Shown piece by piece: positions 14,978 to 24,576 of a stretch of 63,987 nt of DNA; the stretch's first letter is position 1, and each line of letters starts with the position of its first letter. Made by a program: the position numbers and the translations under genes. Source of the DNA: JAGRGG01 sp965217265 (lineage in GTDB: Bacteria > Pseudomonadota > Alphaproteobacteria > Geminicoccales > Geminicoccaceae); NCBI GenBank assembly GCA_965217265.1, contig CBDCHP010000008.1:1-63987 (forward strand), given 5' to 3'. The notes beneath the pieces are model-generated. The model was not told the origin of the DNA. It was given only the letters and a program-made list of their open reading frames with translations, and made no database searches.

Positions 14978-17644
14978 ATGGATGAGCTGCTGTCGGAATT
15001 CTTGACAGAATGCTTCGAGAATATGGCGGTCTTGGATTCCGAACTCGTCAGGCTCGAGCGCAACCCCAACGATCTGGACCTGATCGGCAGTATTTTTCGC
15101 ATCGTCCATACCATTAAGGGAACCTGCGGCTTCTTGGGACTGCCGCGCCTCGAAGCCGTCGCGCACGCTTCGGAGAACGTGCTCGGCAAGTTCCGTGAAG
15201 GGTCGATGCCCGTCACGCCCACGGCCGTGACGCTCATCCTCTCGGCCCTCGATCGCATCAAGGAGCTTCTTGAGACCCTCGCCGCCGAGCAAAAGGAGCC
15301 GCCAGGAGACGACAACGACCTGATCGCGCGGCTGAACGCGATGGCCGCCGGCGACGCCGTGCCCGACGCGCAAACGAGCCCGGTGGAGGCGCCCCCCCCA
15401 TCCCCGGCCGCGGCGAAGAAGGTGGTTGAACCCGAAGCGCCCGCCACCGACCCGGCTCCCGTCGCGACAGATCCGGCCCCCGCACCCGCCGTCCCTTCCG
15501 CCGAAGCCGAGATACTCGAACCAACGAAAGAAGCGGCCGTAGCGAAGCCTTCTGCCGAAGCAACGCCACAAAGCAACGGCTCGGGCAAGAGCATGGCCTC
15601 GCAGACGCTGCGCGTCCCGGTTGACCTGCTTGAGACGCTGATGACGCTCGTCGGCGAGCTCGTGCTGACGCGCAACCAGCTCCTGCAAATGATCAGGAAC
15701 AGCAGCGACAACACCTTCAACACCTCTTTGCAACGTCTCTCGCACATTACCTCGGAGTTGCAAGAAGGTGTCATGAAGACCCGCATGCAGCCGATCGGCA
15801 ATGCCTGGGGGAAGCTGCCGCGTATCGTGCGCGACCTTTCGGTCGATCTCAGCAAGCAGATCGAACTACGGATGCTCGGCGCCGAAACCGAGCTCGATCG
15901 ACAGGTTCTTGAACTCATCAAGGATCCGTTGACGCACATGGTTCGCAATTCCGCCGATCACGGCCTTGAACTCCCGGCCGACCGCCGCGCCGCCGGCAAG
16001 CCGGAGCAGGGCACGATCACGCTCAACGCCTTTCACGAGGGCGGCCACATCATCATCGAGATCAAGGATGACGGCCGCGGCTTGGACGTGAACCGCATCG
16101 CGGCAAAAGCGCTGGCGAGCGGCTTGTGCAGCGAGAGCGAGCTCGCCGGCATGAAGCCGCAGCAGATCATGCAATTCATCTTCAAGGCCGGTTTCTCGAC
16201 GGCGGCGACCGTGACGAGCGTTTCCGGTCGTGGGGTGGGCATGGACGTCGTCCGCAGCAACATCGAGAAGATAGGCGGCTCGATCGAACTCAACTCCGAG
16301 CACGGCAAAGGCTCGACGTTCGCGATCAAGATCCCCCTCACACTCGCGATCGTCTCGGCGCTGATCGTCGAGGCCGGGGGCGAGCGCTTCGCCATCCCGC
16401 AGATCGGGGTCGTCGAACTCGTACGCACCACCAAAACGTCCGAGCACAAAATTGAAGTAATCAACGGTTCGGCGATCCTGCGCCTGCGCGAGCAGCTATT
16501 GCCTCTCATATCCTTGGCAAATCTCTTGGGTTGCAACGAACGCGGCATCGAGACGTGGTCGCAGGACGCCCACGTCGTTGTCTCGCAAGTGGGGGCGAAC
16601 GTTTTTGGCCTCATCGTCGACCAAGTTTATGACACCGAAGAAATTGTCGTCAAGCCGGTGGCGCCGATCCTGCGTGACTTGAACATTTACTCCGGCAATA
16701 CTATCCTGGGCGACGGTAGCGTCGTGATGATCTTGGATCTGAATGGCGTGACGAATACGTTGAACGCATCAGGCAATACGACGTTGAAAGATAATAGCGT
16801 AAAATTATTGGACGACGACGTCGATCTAACGTCGCTACTTATATTCAAAGCCGGTCACGGCGGACCTAAAGCCGTGCCGTTGGCACTCGTCACCCGCCTT
16901 GAGGAAATCAGCCCCGACAAGATCGAATGGTCCGGCAGCAGGACGGTCACGCAGTACCGCGACCACTTGATGCCGCTGGTTGATATTAGCGGCAATCCGG
17001 TCAAGGATATCACGACATCACGCCCAGTACTCGTGTTTTCGGACGCGAGTCACAACATGGGCTTAGTCGTTGATCAAATTATCGATATCACTTATTCTAA
17101 AGTCGATCTTGACATAACGAGCTCCAAAGACAACCTTGTCGGCACGGCCGTCATCAACAGTCACTCGACCGATTTTCTCGACGTAAGCTATTTCGTCAAT
17201 CACGTCTTCGGCGGTTGGTTCGCCGAACAGCATCAAGAATCTTTCGACGACGAGAAAAAATCGAAGCACGTGTTGCTCGTTGATGACAGCAGCTTCTTCA
17301 GGAATTTGCTTACACCCCTGCTGGCTTCGAGCGAATACATCGTACGTACCGCCTCATGCCCGCAACAGGCGCTTGCGTTACGCGATCAGGGACAAATGTT
17401 CGACATCATCATATCGGATATCGAGATGCCGGGCATGGACGGCTTCGCTTTCGCCGCGGCTTGCCGTCAAGCAGGATCGTGGCAGGACACGCCGATCATC
17501 GCTTTGACGTCGCACATGACGCCCAAAGACATCAAACGCGGTCAAGAAGTCGGCTTTACCGACTATGTCGGTAAACTCGACCGCCAAACGCTGCTCGCCG
17601 CACTGGCGAGTGTGGACAAGGCAGTCTCTGATAAAGTCGCATGA
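14978..17644 (+). CDS. cheA: CheA-type chemotaxis histidine kinase with CheW-like and receiver domains
   Basis: 888 residues. An N-terminal HPt domain has the phosphoacceptor His44 (IVHTIKGTCGFLG). A Pro/Ala/Glu-rich linker (about 130-205) stands in place of a P2 domain. The P3 dimerisation helices start LRVPVDLLETLMTLVGELVL. The kinase domain has HMVRNSADHGLE (N box), DDGRGLD and SGRGVGMDVV. A CheW-like domain and a second, degenerate CheW-like segment follow. A receiver domain has VLLVDDSS and phosphoacceptor Asp in IISDIEMPGMDG. Start at 14978 has AGGGG upstream. Codon use in the second half is visibly less GC-rich than in the neighbours, hinting at separate ancestry. Confidence 0.92.
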   Translation: MDELLSEFLTECFENMAVLDSELVRLERNPNDLDLIGSIFRIVHTIKGTCGFLGLPRLEAVAHASENVLGKFREGSMPVTPTAVTLILSALDRIKELLETLAAEQKEPPGDDNDLIARLNAMAAGDAVPDAQTSPVEAPPPSPAAAKKVVEPEAPATDPAPVATDPAPAPAVPSAEAEILEPTKEAAVAKPSAEATPQSNGSGKSMASQTLRVPVDLLETLMTLVGELVLTRNQLLQMIRNSSDNTFNTSLQRLSHITSELQEGVMKTRMQPIGNAWGKLPRIVRDLSVDLSKQIELRMLGAETELDRQVLELIKDPLTHMVRNSADHGLELPADRRAAGKPEQGTITLNAFHEGGHIIIEIKDDGRGLDVNRIAAKALASGLCSESELAGMKPQQIMQFIFKAGFSTAATVTSVSGRGVGMDVVRSNIEKIGGSIELNSEHGKGSTFAIKIPLTLAIVSALIVEAGGERFAIPQIGVVELVRTTKTSEHKIEVINGSAILRLREQLLPLISLANLLGCNERGIETWSQDAHVVVSQVGANVFGLIVDQVYDTEEIVVKPVAPILRDLNIYSGNTILGDGSVVMILDLNGVTNTLNASGNTTLKDNSVKLLDDDVDLTSLLIFKAGHGGPKAVPLALVTRLEEISPDKIEWSGSRTVTQYRDHLMPLVDISGNPVKDITTSRPVLVFSDASHNMGLVVDQIIDITYSKVDLDITSSKDNLVGTAVINSHSTDFLDVSYFVNHVFGGWFAEQHQESFDDEKKSKHVLLVDDSSFFRNLLTPLLASSEYIVRTASCPQQALALRDQGQMFDIIISDIEMPGMDGFAFAAACRQAGSWQDTPIIALTSHMTPKDIKRGQEVGFTDYVGKLDRQTLLAALASVDKAVSDKVA

Positions 17645-17668
17645 ATATCCTTTGCAAGGGTGGTTCCA

Positions 17669-18145
17669 ATGAGTGAAATTTTAGAGCAGCGTGCGGATGA
17701 ACTGGTCACGATGTACGTTGCCAATCAGTATGTTGGCATCCCAGTTCATACAGTTCGAGATATTCTTGGACCGCAGAAGCTGACGCGCATTCCGCTGGCA
17801 GCCCCGGAGATAGCCGGCGTGCTCAACCTGCGGGGTCGTGTCGTAACCTCGGTCGACCTTCGTCGTCGCCTCAACATTCCCGACCAGTCAAGCAAGCCGG
17901 AGACGGGCGTGAGCGTCGTGATCGAACATGATAATGAACTTTATAGTTTAATGATCGACGAAATCGGTGAGGTCTTCGCGCCACCCCACAGCCGCTTCGT
18001 TCGCGACGTCGTCGCCCTCTCGCCCGAGTGGCGCGAAGTAGCAACCGGCATTTATCGCATGAAGGAACAACTTCTCATTCTCCTCGAAGTAGGCCGGATA
18101 CTTAGCTTTAAATCGGCACGACACACAAATTTCGAGTCTCCATGA
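17669..18145 (+). CDS. cheW: CheW chemotaxis coupling protein
   Basis: 158-residue CheW-domain protein linking receptors to CheA. Typical stretches are ELVTMYVANQYVGIPVHTVR, ITRIPLAAPEIAGVLNLRG-like (here LTRIPLAAPEIAGVLNLRGR) and SLMIDEIGEVF. The ATG at 17669 is preferred over 17660. It starts 24 bp after cheA and has the same lower-GC codon use. No cheY, cheB, cheR or receptor gene follows, so the usual operon stops here, next to an apparent breakpoint. Confidence 0.9.
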   Translation: MSEILEQRADELVTMYVANQYVGIPVHTVRDILGPQKLTRIPLAAPEIAGVLNLRGRVVTSVDLRRRLNIPDQSSKPETGVSVVIEHDNELYSLMIDEIGEVFAPPHSRFVRDVVALSPEWREVATGIYRMKEQLLILLEVGRILSFKSARHTNFESP

Positions 18146-18429
18146 ATTTTCGGCCGTCCAAGTTCTTCATAAGCACGTATGTCACAGCAGCGTGCAGGGT
18201 GAGCTGCGGCGGCCTGAGGCGTTCTCGGGCGTGTCTGAAGCTTCCAAGGCTCACCCATGCTGGTGTCTTTGAACCCTTGACATACCTCCTTGCCATCGCG
18301 AAGCGGCCATGCCGCCTCGCCCACGGCCGGAGTCGTGGATGCCCAAGCCGTCCGCTCCGGCTGGACGGGTGTGGCCAAGATGCGCGGCTTTAGAGGATCT
18401 GCCTTTGCCCCTAAAGCGTTTTGCACGAA

Positions 18430-18525
18430 TGTCAGTTCATGCGAAACGTTTTATCTTCTTGTATGGGTGCGTTTTCTTGGCGCGAGCTAAGTCCGGTTTC
18501 GCTTGAAGATGCTCCAGCCCCGATG
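18430..18525. repeat. Degenerate alphaproteobacterial dispersed palindromic repeat
   Basis: The stretch with ATGCGAAACGTTTTATCTTC, GGGTGCGTTTTCTTGGCGCG and GTTTCGCTTGAAGATGCTCC resembles the short intergenic repeats scattered in many alphaproteobacterial genomes. The likeness is from memory and imperfect. It lies in the 425-bp gap (18146-18570) between cheW and the truncated GH15 gene, where I see no coding signal. Confidence 0.3.
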
Positions 18526-18530
18526 ATGGG

Positions 18531-18554
18531 ACCATCGAGCGCGCGCTCGATGGT
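18531..18554. repeat. 24-bp perfect palindrome
   Basis: ACCATCGAGC-GCGC-GCTCGATGGT is fully self-complementary, followed by TTTAAAA. It lies 16 bp before the open frame of the GH15 fragment. As RNA it would form a strong hairpin and could act as a weak terminator. It could also mark a recombination junction. Confidence 0.45.
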
Positions 18555-18570
18555 TTAAAAATGGGGCAAG

Positions 18571-19356
18571 GTGATGGCGTCATTCGCGCGAGAGGCAGCG
18601 TGGACGCGCCCGTGCGCCGGGCAGGACGGCCCGGCGGCGCGCTGGCGGGCGGTGCGGGACGCGATCCGCAACGACATCCTGCAAAACGGCTGGAGCGAGA
18701 AGCGTAAGTCCTTCGTCCAGGCCTACGGCGGCGAGGCGCTCGACGCCTCGCTCCTCCAGGTGCCGCTCGTCGGGTTCCTGCCGCCCGACGACCCGCGCGT
18801 CGTCGGCACGATCGAGGCGATCCGGCGCGACCTGGTCGAGGATGGGTTCGTGCTGCGCTACAGCCCTGAGCACACGGCGGACGGCCTGGAGGGGGACGAG
18901 GGCACCTTCCTCGTCTGCAGCTTCTGGCTCGCCGACGCGCTCGCGATGATGGGCCGGCCCGACGAGGCGGAGGCGCTGTTCGAGCGCCTGCTCGACGTTC
19001 GCAACGATCTCGGTCTCTTGGCAGAAGAGTACGACCCGCGGGCCAAGCGCCAGCTCGGCAACTTCCCGCAGGCCTTCAGCCACGTCGGCCTCGTCAACAC
19101 CGCCAACAACCTGATCTCGGCGCACGGCCCCGCCCGCCAACGCGCCGGGCGCCGCCCCGGCGGTGCCGCGCCCGGCGGGGGGCGGCCGGGGCGGCGACGA
19201 TCGACGGGCGTCATCTGCCAAGCGACGCCGCCCGCTGCCGGTTGCTCAATGGCGTCGCGGCCTCAGCCCATCGTCAGCACGGTGCGGCCGTCGATGACGC
19301 CCGCGCGCATCCGCTCGAACACCGTGTTGACGTCGTCCAGCTTCGCCGTGTCGTAG
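18571..19356 (+). pseudogene. 5'-truncated glycoside hydrolase family 15 (glucoamylase/trehalase-like) remnant
   Basis: Only the C-terminal third of a GH15 enzyme is present; intact members are about 600 residues. Recognisable sequence begins around residue 20 (RWRAVRDAIRNDILQNGWS). It includes FVQAYGGEALDASLL, LRYSPEHTADGLEGDEGTFL with the family's catalytic-region glutamates, and GNFPQAFSHVGLVNTANNL. After about 19150 the frame degenerates into Gly/Arg-rich sequence and overlaps the alcohol dehydrogenase on the other strand, so the true end is probably before 19260. No start or N-terminal domain lies upstream; the break coincides with the 24-bp palindrome. Confidence 0.75.
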
Positions 19357-20291
19357 CGCGGGCGGACGGCGCCTTCGGCCGCGAACTGGAGCGCCTCGGC
19401 GAGGTCCTGCCGGGTGCCGACGATCGAGCCGCGCACGGTGAGCCGGTTGAGGACCGTCTCGAAGATCGGCAGCGCGAAGCTCCCCGGCGGCAGTCCCACG
19501 AGGGTCATCGTACCGCGCCGGCGCAGCATGCCCAGCGCCTGGGCGAAGGCTTCCGGCGCCACGGCGGTGACGAGCGCCGCGTGCGCCCCGCCGATGCTGC
19601 GCGTCGCCTCGGCCACGGCGTCCTGGTCGGTCGCATCCACCGCGATGTCGGCGCCGAGGTCGCGCGCGAGGCTGAGCTTGTCGTTTCGGACGTCCACCGC
19701 CGCGACGTGCAGGCCCATCGCCTTGGCGTAGCCCACCGCCATATGGCCGAGGCCGCCGACGCCCGAGATCACCACCCACTCGCCGGGCCGGGCCTCGGTC
19801 TCCTTCAGGCCCTTATAGACCGTGACCCCGGCGCACAGCACCGGGGCGGCCGGCGCGAAATCGAGCCCGTCGGGCAGATGGCCGACGTAGGCGGGATCGG
19901 CCAGGACGTAGTCGGCGAAGCCGCCGTTGACCGAGTAGCCGGTGTTCTGCTGGTCGTGGCACAACGTCTCCCAGCCGGTGCAGCAGTAGCTGCAATGCCC
20001 GCAGGCGGTGTGCAGCCAGGGCACGCCGACCCGATCGCCCTCACGCACCGCCGCCCTCGCGCCGCGCCCGATCGCCGCGACGTGGCCCACCCCCTCGTGG
20101 CCGGGGATGAAGGGCGGCTCGGGCTTCACCGGCCAATCGCCGTTCGCGGCGTGCAGGTCGGTGTGGCAGACGCCGCACGCCTCGACCTTGACCAGGATCT
20201 GGCCCTCGCCCGGCTCGGGCACGGGCGTCTCCTCGACGACGAGCGGGGCGCCGAAGCCCCGCACAACCGCGGCTTGCATGGTTCGCTGCAC
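19263..20291 (-). CDS. adhP: Zinc-dependent alcohol dehydrogenase (AdhP-like)
   Basis: 342-residue medium-chain dehydrogenase/reductase oxidising primary alcohols with NAD. The catalytic-zinc site is in ACGVCHTDLHAANGDW and GHEGVGHVAAIG. The structural-zinc cysteines are in HTACGHCSYCCTGWETLCH. The Rossmann motif is ISGVGGLGHMAVGYAK near residues 170-185. TGYSVNGGFADYVLADPAYV matches propanol-preferring AdhP enzymes. Monocistronic by layout; diverges from the hydrolase at 20472. Confidence 0.92.
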   Translation of the reverse strand: MQRTMQAAVVRGFGAPLVVEETPVPEPGEGQILVKVEACGVCHTDLHAANGDWPVKPEPPFIPGHEGVGHVAAIGRGARAAVREGDRVGVPWLHTACGHCSYCCTGWETLCHDQQNTGYSVNGGFADYVLADPAYVGHLPDGLDFAPAAPVLCAGVTVYKGLKETEARPGEWVVISGVGGLGHMAVGYAKAMGLHVAAVDVRNDKLSLARDLGADIAVDATDQDAVAEATRSIGGAHAALVTAVAPEAFAQALGMLRRRGTMTLVGLPPGSFALPIFETVLNRLTVRGSIVGTRQDLAEALQFAAEGAVRPRYDTAKLDDVNTVFERMRAGVIDGRTVLTMG

Positions 20292-20471
20292 GGTTCGATA
20301 GCTCCCTTGTATCTCTGTCGCCGGCGGATTTTATCCCGAACCCGTCTAGCCCCAAATCGAGGGTGGCGCCTTGATGCATGTCAAGCCGCGCACGCGGGGT
20401 CGGGAAGCTGGCGCCGGGCGTCGGGCGCCTCTAGATAGGGTCATCGCCCCAGCACTTCGGGAGCCGCAGGC

Positions 20472-21278
20472 ATGGCCGTCATCCGCGAACGCAAGCTCGA
20501 CAACGGCATCGCCGTCCTTGAGGCGGGTGCCGGCAGCCCGGTCGTCTTCCTGCACGGCATCAGCGGGGCGGCGCGGATCTGGACCCTGCAACTGCCGGCG
20601 TTCGCGGCGAAGCACCGCGCCGTTGCCTGGGACATGCCGGGGCACGGCCGCTCCGATGCGGCCGAGGAACTGACCTTCGCCGGCCTCACGGCGTCCTTGC
20701 ACGAGATGATCTCGGGTTTAAGCCTGCACCGCCCGATCCTGATCGGCCACTCGATGGGGGCGATGGTGGCGCTCGACTACGCGACCAAGCACCCCCAGGT
20801 CGCGGCCGGCCTCGTCCTCGACGCGCTCAGCCCGGCGTTCGCCGTCATGGACGAGGCCATGCGCGCCACCTTCGAGCGCCAGCACCTGGAGCCCTTGGCC
20901 AAGGGCAAGAGCCTCGCCGACCTCAACCGCGCCTTCGTCAAGACGATGCACGGCCCCAAGGCGGACAAGGACGGCCTCGATCTCGCCGAGGCGGTGATGG
21001 CGGCGGCCGACCCGAGGGCGTACCAGCAGACCGTCCACTGCACCGCCCACTTCGCCGATATGGGCTCGCTCGGCCTGCTGCCGATGCCGACCCTGGTCGT
21101 CACCGGCGAGCACGACCGCAACGCCCCCGTCGACGCGACGAAGAAGATGGCAGCAGCCATCCCCCACCACCGCCTGCGCACGATCGAGGGCGCCGGCAGC
21201 CTCGCCCACGTCGAACGCCCGGAGGCCTTCAATCGGGTCGTGCTGGATTTCGTCGACCACGTGCGCGAGCGGGGGTGA
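20472..21278 (+). CDS. Alpha/beta-fold hydrolase
   Basis: 268 residues. The alpha/beta hydrolase core has VVFLHGISGAARIW (oxyanion region), nucleophile elbow GHSMGAMVAL with Ser near residue 98, VVTGEHDRNAP supplying the acid, and the catalytic His in GAGSLAHVERPEAF. Substrate cannot be named; the fold covers esterases, haloperoxidase-like and C-C hydrolases. The following 21279-21390 stretch shows nothing distinctive. Confidence 0.88.
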   Translation: MAVIRERKLDNGIAVLEAGAGSPVVFLHGISGAARIWTLQLPAFAAKHRAVAWDMPGHGRSDAAEELTFAGLTASLHEMISGLSLHRPILIGHSMGAMVALDYATKHPQVAAGLVLDALSPAFAVMDEAMRATFERQHLEPLAKGKSLADLNRAFVKTMHGPKADKDGLDLAEAVMAAADPRAYQQTVHCTAHFADMGSLGLLPMPTLVVTGEHDRNAPVDATKKMAAAIPHHRLRTIEGAGSLAHVERPEAFNRVVLDFVDHVRERG

Positions 21279-21390
21279 GGGGTCGGGCCCGGACGGGAGA
21301 TCGACCCCAACCCCTCGAACATGGCGGCCTGAACAAGGATCACACCCACGGCCGTCTCGGTCATAGTCGGCGGCACAGAGTTCAGAGGCC

Positions 21391-21546
21391 ATGATGTCCG
21401 AGATCAACTTAGAATTCCTCATCTGGGGCCAAAAGCGCATCCTCGACGAACGGCACCTCGTCCGCGCGGATGTCGGTGACATCAAGGCCGACATCGAGGT
21501 TGTGGCCGCCATCATCCGCCGGCTCGATACGTCGGTGCAGCCGTGA
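21391..21546 (+). CDS. Small helical protein of unknown function
   Basis: 51 residues: MMSEINLEFLIWGQKRILDE, then HLVRADVGDIKADIEVV and a short IIRRLDTSVQP end. Heptad-like spacing of Ile, Leu and Val suggests a small coiled-coil or helical pair. It sits directly upstream of the DUF4160/DUF2442 pair, so it may belong to that small module. No family recognised. Confidence 0.5.
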   Translation: MMSEINLEFLIWGQKRILDERHLVRADVGDIKADIEVVAAIIRRLDTSVQP

Positions 21547-21594
21547 GGCGGGGGCGTTGGCGGACCGGTAGCGCGGCGACGACGGAAACCCGAG

Positions 21595-21854
21595 ATGCCC
21601 GAAATCTGCCGCTTCTTCGGCCTCGTCATCTTCATGTACTACAACGACCACCCGCCGCCGCACTTCCATGTGCGCTACGGCGGGCAGCGCGCCATCGTTG
21701 CAATCGACAGCTTGGCCGTGATCGGCGGGAGGCTGTCACCCGCGCCCTCGGCCTCGTCATCGAGTGGGCGGCGCAGCACCGCGAGGAATTGAAAGCCGCA
21801 TGGGCGGCGGCGCGCGAGCAGAAACCGCTGCCGCGCCTGGCACCGTTGGCGTAG
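21595..21854 (+). CDS. DUF4160 protein (frameshifted), likely partner of a DUF2442 protein
   Basis: About 86 residues. The diagnostic DUF4160 N-terminus reads FFGLVIFMYYNDHPPPHFHV. The frame slips around 21730-21740; after it the family C-terminus follows: TRALGLVIEWAAQHREEL and ending LPRLAPLA. DUF4160 and DUF2442 genes are widely found as adjacent pairs proposed to be toxin-antitoxin-like, but biochemical proof is lacking as far as I know. The stop is 5 bp before the DUF2442 start. Confidence 0.8.
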
Positions 21855-21859
21855 AAGCC

Positions 21860-22126
21860 ATGCTCAAGGACATCGTCGCCGCCGAGGCGCTGCCGGACCA
21901 CCGCCTGCGCCTGACGTTCGAGGACGGTATCAGCGGCGAGGTGGATGTGGCGGCACTCGTCGCGTTCGAGGGCGTGTTCGCACCCTTGGCCGACCCGGCG
22001 CACTTTAAAGCCGTCAGCGTCGATGCGGAGAGCGGCACGGTGGTCTGGCCGGGCGGCGCCGACCTCGACCCGGACATGCTCTACGCGCTGGTCACGGGGG
22101 TGGCGGTCGAGGTGCGGCTGGGCTAG
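21860..22126 (+). CDS. DUF2442 protein
   Basis: 88 residues with the typical DUF2442 pattern: HRLRLTFEDGISGEVDVAAL, FAPLADPAHFKAVSVDAES and the closing TVVWPGGADLDPDMLY. Start at 21860 is chosen because it directly follows the DUF4160 stop; the longer frame from 21764 would overlap it. Second gene of the proposed two-gene module. Confidence 0.85.
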   Translation: MLKDIVAAEALPDHRLRLTFEDGISGEVDVAALVAFEGVFAPLADPAHFKAVSVDAESGTVVWPGGADLDPDMLYALVTGVAVEVRLG

Positions 22127-22211
22127 GCGCAAGTGTCTTAGTCGATGTCGTACCGCGTCCCCGAGACTGCGCGAAGCGCATGCACCACGCACGAACGCTG
22201 CGGCACGGCCA

Positions 22212-22346
22212 CCCTGGACCCCCGATCGAGTCGGGGGTGACAACTTAAGAGCGCGCCAGAACGACATCGCTCTACTTGGCCCAATGCCAGCACAAACCGT
22301 CCCCGCCACCTCCTCATGTCACCCCCGACTTGATCGGGGGTCCAGG
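22212..22346. repeat. Inverted pair of an alphaproteobacterial palindromic repeat
   Basis: CCTGGACCCCCGATCGAGTC with GGGGGTGACA (22212-22242) recurs inverted at 22317-22346 with one mismatch. Each unit is itself a palindrome around GACCCCCGAT...GGGGGT. Such units are common intergenic repeats in alphaproteobacteria. The pair lies just before the AT-rich island and could fold into one large hairpin. The rest of the 22127-22538 gap holds only the GC-to-AT transition. Confidence 0.75.
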
Positions 22347-22538
22347 ATGGCAGGGTGCTTTTGCTCTCGGTGCTTTGCCACTGCTAGAGAGCGAGTTTCA
22401 TCGCTGATTGAAACATTAAAAAAATGTGTGTATCCACATTGCTGGCTTAACTGCATCTTTACCATAAGATTTCATCTAAAATAAGCAGATTTGATTTTAT
22501 AAGGTATAGACGTTCAAATTACTCTGGAAAAAGGTAAT

Positions 22539-23566
22539 ATGTTAACCAAAATTCTATGTGCTGTAGTAGCTACAGCTATATGCATGTCAACAGCTAACGC
22601 TAATGATGTTAAACCGCATCCTGCACCATTCAATTTATACTTTGGCATGAAACCTGCAGAAGTTCAATTACAGAAGGCAAACCCACCTAAAAAGCCCAGC
22701 ATAAAAATAGATTTATCTCCAATGTGTCGAAAGTATGGGGACTGTAAGCTTACGAAAATAATAGGCGATTATGATGAATACAATATAGCTATTAAAAGAT
22801 GGGACAAAATGCTCAAAGGCTGCAAAGCTACTTTCGAGAAACCTATGACATTATACGGAAAAAATAGAGATTGGGCACAATGGGTTAGCAAAAAACTTGA
22901 TCAAAACAAAATTCTTGATCTTTCTCCGGCAGATGTTATGTACAAGCCTAAAGTCAAGTTGTTGACAATAATGATGCGAGGGTACAAATTTCCAGATCCA
23001 TCTATAGCATATTCAATTGGAATTTACTCGTTAGAGACTAGAAATACTGATAAGCATATTTGCTTAGTTTTTACTAATAACGGCCTTACAAGTATCTATA
23101 TGCCCAACTATTCAATAAGGAATTAATAAAAGATATTTATAAACAGTTAGACAAAAAACATAATGATCAATTTTTCTATTCACAGCATCACGATGTTGAT
23201 GGAAAAAATCTTGGGATAAGCAATCCTGAATATGCAGATAAGTGGCTTGTTATAGCAGAGCGGCGCACATGGTTTGATGAAAATACTAATATTATGATAA
23301 ATTCTAAAACTTTTAATATTGAGACAGACACTTCTGCAAAAATAAAGGCATTTTTTATGAACAAAGATTTCAAAGACGGACTAGAATTATATATTTCTTA
23401 TACTGACCTCAACCGAAGACGGGAAGCAGTCAAATATTATACTAATAATGTGGCTTCTTTTATAGAGAATTACTTAAGTAATATGAAAATGAAAAAAGAA
23501 GCTGATGAGCAAAAAGCTAGGCTAGAAAAGCTAGAGCATGAAAAATTTTTGGAGAATTTTCAATGA
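22539..23566 (+). CDS. Exported protein of unknown function in an AT-rich island (one frameshift)
   Basis: About 342 residues once a single missing base near 23103 is allowed for: the first frame runs to SIYMP and the second continues QLFNKELIKDIYKQLDKKHN to a C-terminus EKLEHEKFLENFQ. A signal peptide is clear (MLTKILCAVVATAICMSTANA). The mature start PAPFNLYFGMKPAEV resembles periplasmic domains that open with an aromatic-Gly-Met segment. The tail is Lys/Glu-rich and probably coiled. Codons are strongly A/T-ending, unlike the rest of the window, so recent acquisition is likely. AAAGGT precedes the ATG. Function unknown. Confidence 0.65.
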
Positions 23567-24576
23567 GCAGAATTTTTGTTGTAGCCATCAGTATTATTAT
23601 AGCGTGTAGCAGTTCAGTCGCAGCACGACAGGTATCACATAAGCAGCAAGGAATTTTAAAGATTGTATTAAGTAGTGACGGATGGCTTACAGAAAAAATG
23701 CATCAAGAATTTTGGTCATCTGCTCCAGATAGCATTCGATTTAACCGTAAATTATTTGACGCGTATAATACTTTGATAAAAGGAACATCTTTAGCATCTT
23801 TGCAGTTTCAACAAGAAGTTTGGAATAGCGCAAAAATTAGCAATACTATAGGCAAGCCTACAAAGACTGTAGATTACGAACAATCCAAAGCTTGAATGCT
23901 ACTAGTATTTTCTAATCATCCTGATTTACAAGCTAAGGCTGAAGCAGGTATTGCTTCAGCCGAAAAAATAATTGTTGCAGCGGCATCAAAACAGCCCATC
24001 AAAAATTCGCATAATGTATTATACATTAGCAAAGAATTAATTGAAGATGTTCTTTCAGGTTTTGAAGGTAGCTTTCACCGATTCCATCAACTTATTAATC
24101 CTGTATGGCACGATGAACCAGTAGAAACCTTCTATCCAAAAGCTCATTTGCGTTTTGTTTGGTCAAACCCTCTTAAAATCCAATCACAAAATGTTATTAC
24201 ACATGATGGAACCTTGGCAAATCTAACTCTATTAACTAATCGAGTTTCTGAAAATAAATATATTCAGATTTCTTTTGTCTCGCTTGAGAAAAATTGGATA
24301 CTACCTAGTAGAGCAGTCGTTAATACAGCATTTTCGTCATTGACTGGCATGGGTATTAAAAATACTAAACCTTTAGCTTTTATGTGGCGCAATCGTTTTA
24401 GCGCCGAAGCGACTGGGAGTACAAATACTGCTGAAAGAGAAATGCACTTTGCTGTGAGAGTGATTGAAGCTCCTAAGCATACAGGTTTCTGGCAAATTAT
24501 TACAGTCACTTCAACATCTATAGCTGAAGCTTTAACGCTCAAGGAGACTGTAGAAAACTCACTTCAACTACAGTAG
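23563..24576 (+). CDS. Second exported protein of the AT-rich island (in-frame TGA)
   Basis: About 337 residues if the TGA at 23893-23895 is read through. The N-terminal part has a signal peptide (VVAISIIIACSSSVAA) and ends VDYEQSKA. The same frame continues MLLVFSNHPDLQAKAEAGIA to the end at 24576. TGG in place of TGA would give one continuous protein; alternatively an ATG right after the stop starts a separate gene. The start ATG overlaps the previous stop (ATGA), so the two genes are coupled. No family recognised. Codon use is A/T-rich like its partner. Confidence 0.6.

Noticed and set aside
18052..18426. 124-residue minus-strand ORF overlapping the end of cheW and the spacer
   Set aside because: No start signal, it overlaps cheW codons, and its content reads like repeat-derived noncoding DNA.
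22212..22346. CRISPR repeats
   Set aside because: Only two units in inverted orientation without regular spacers; they match an intergenic palindrome type instead.
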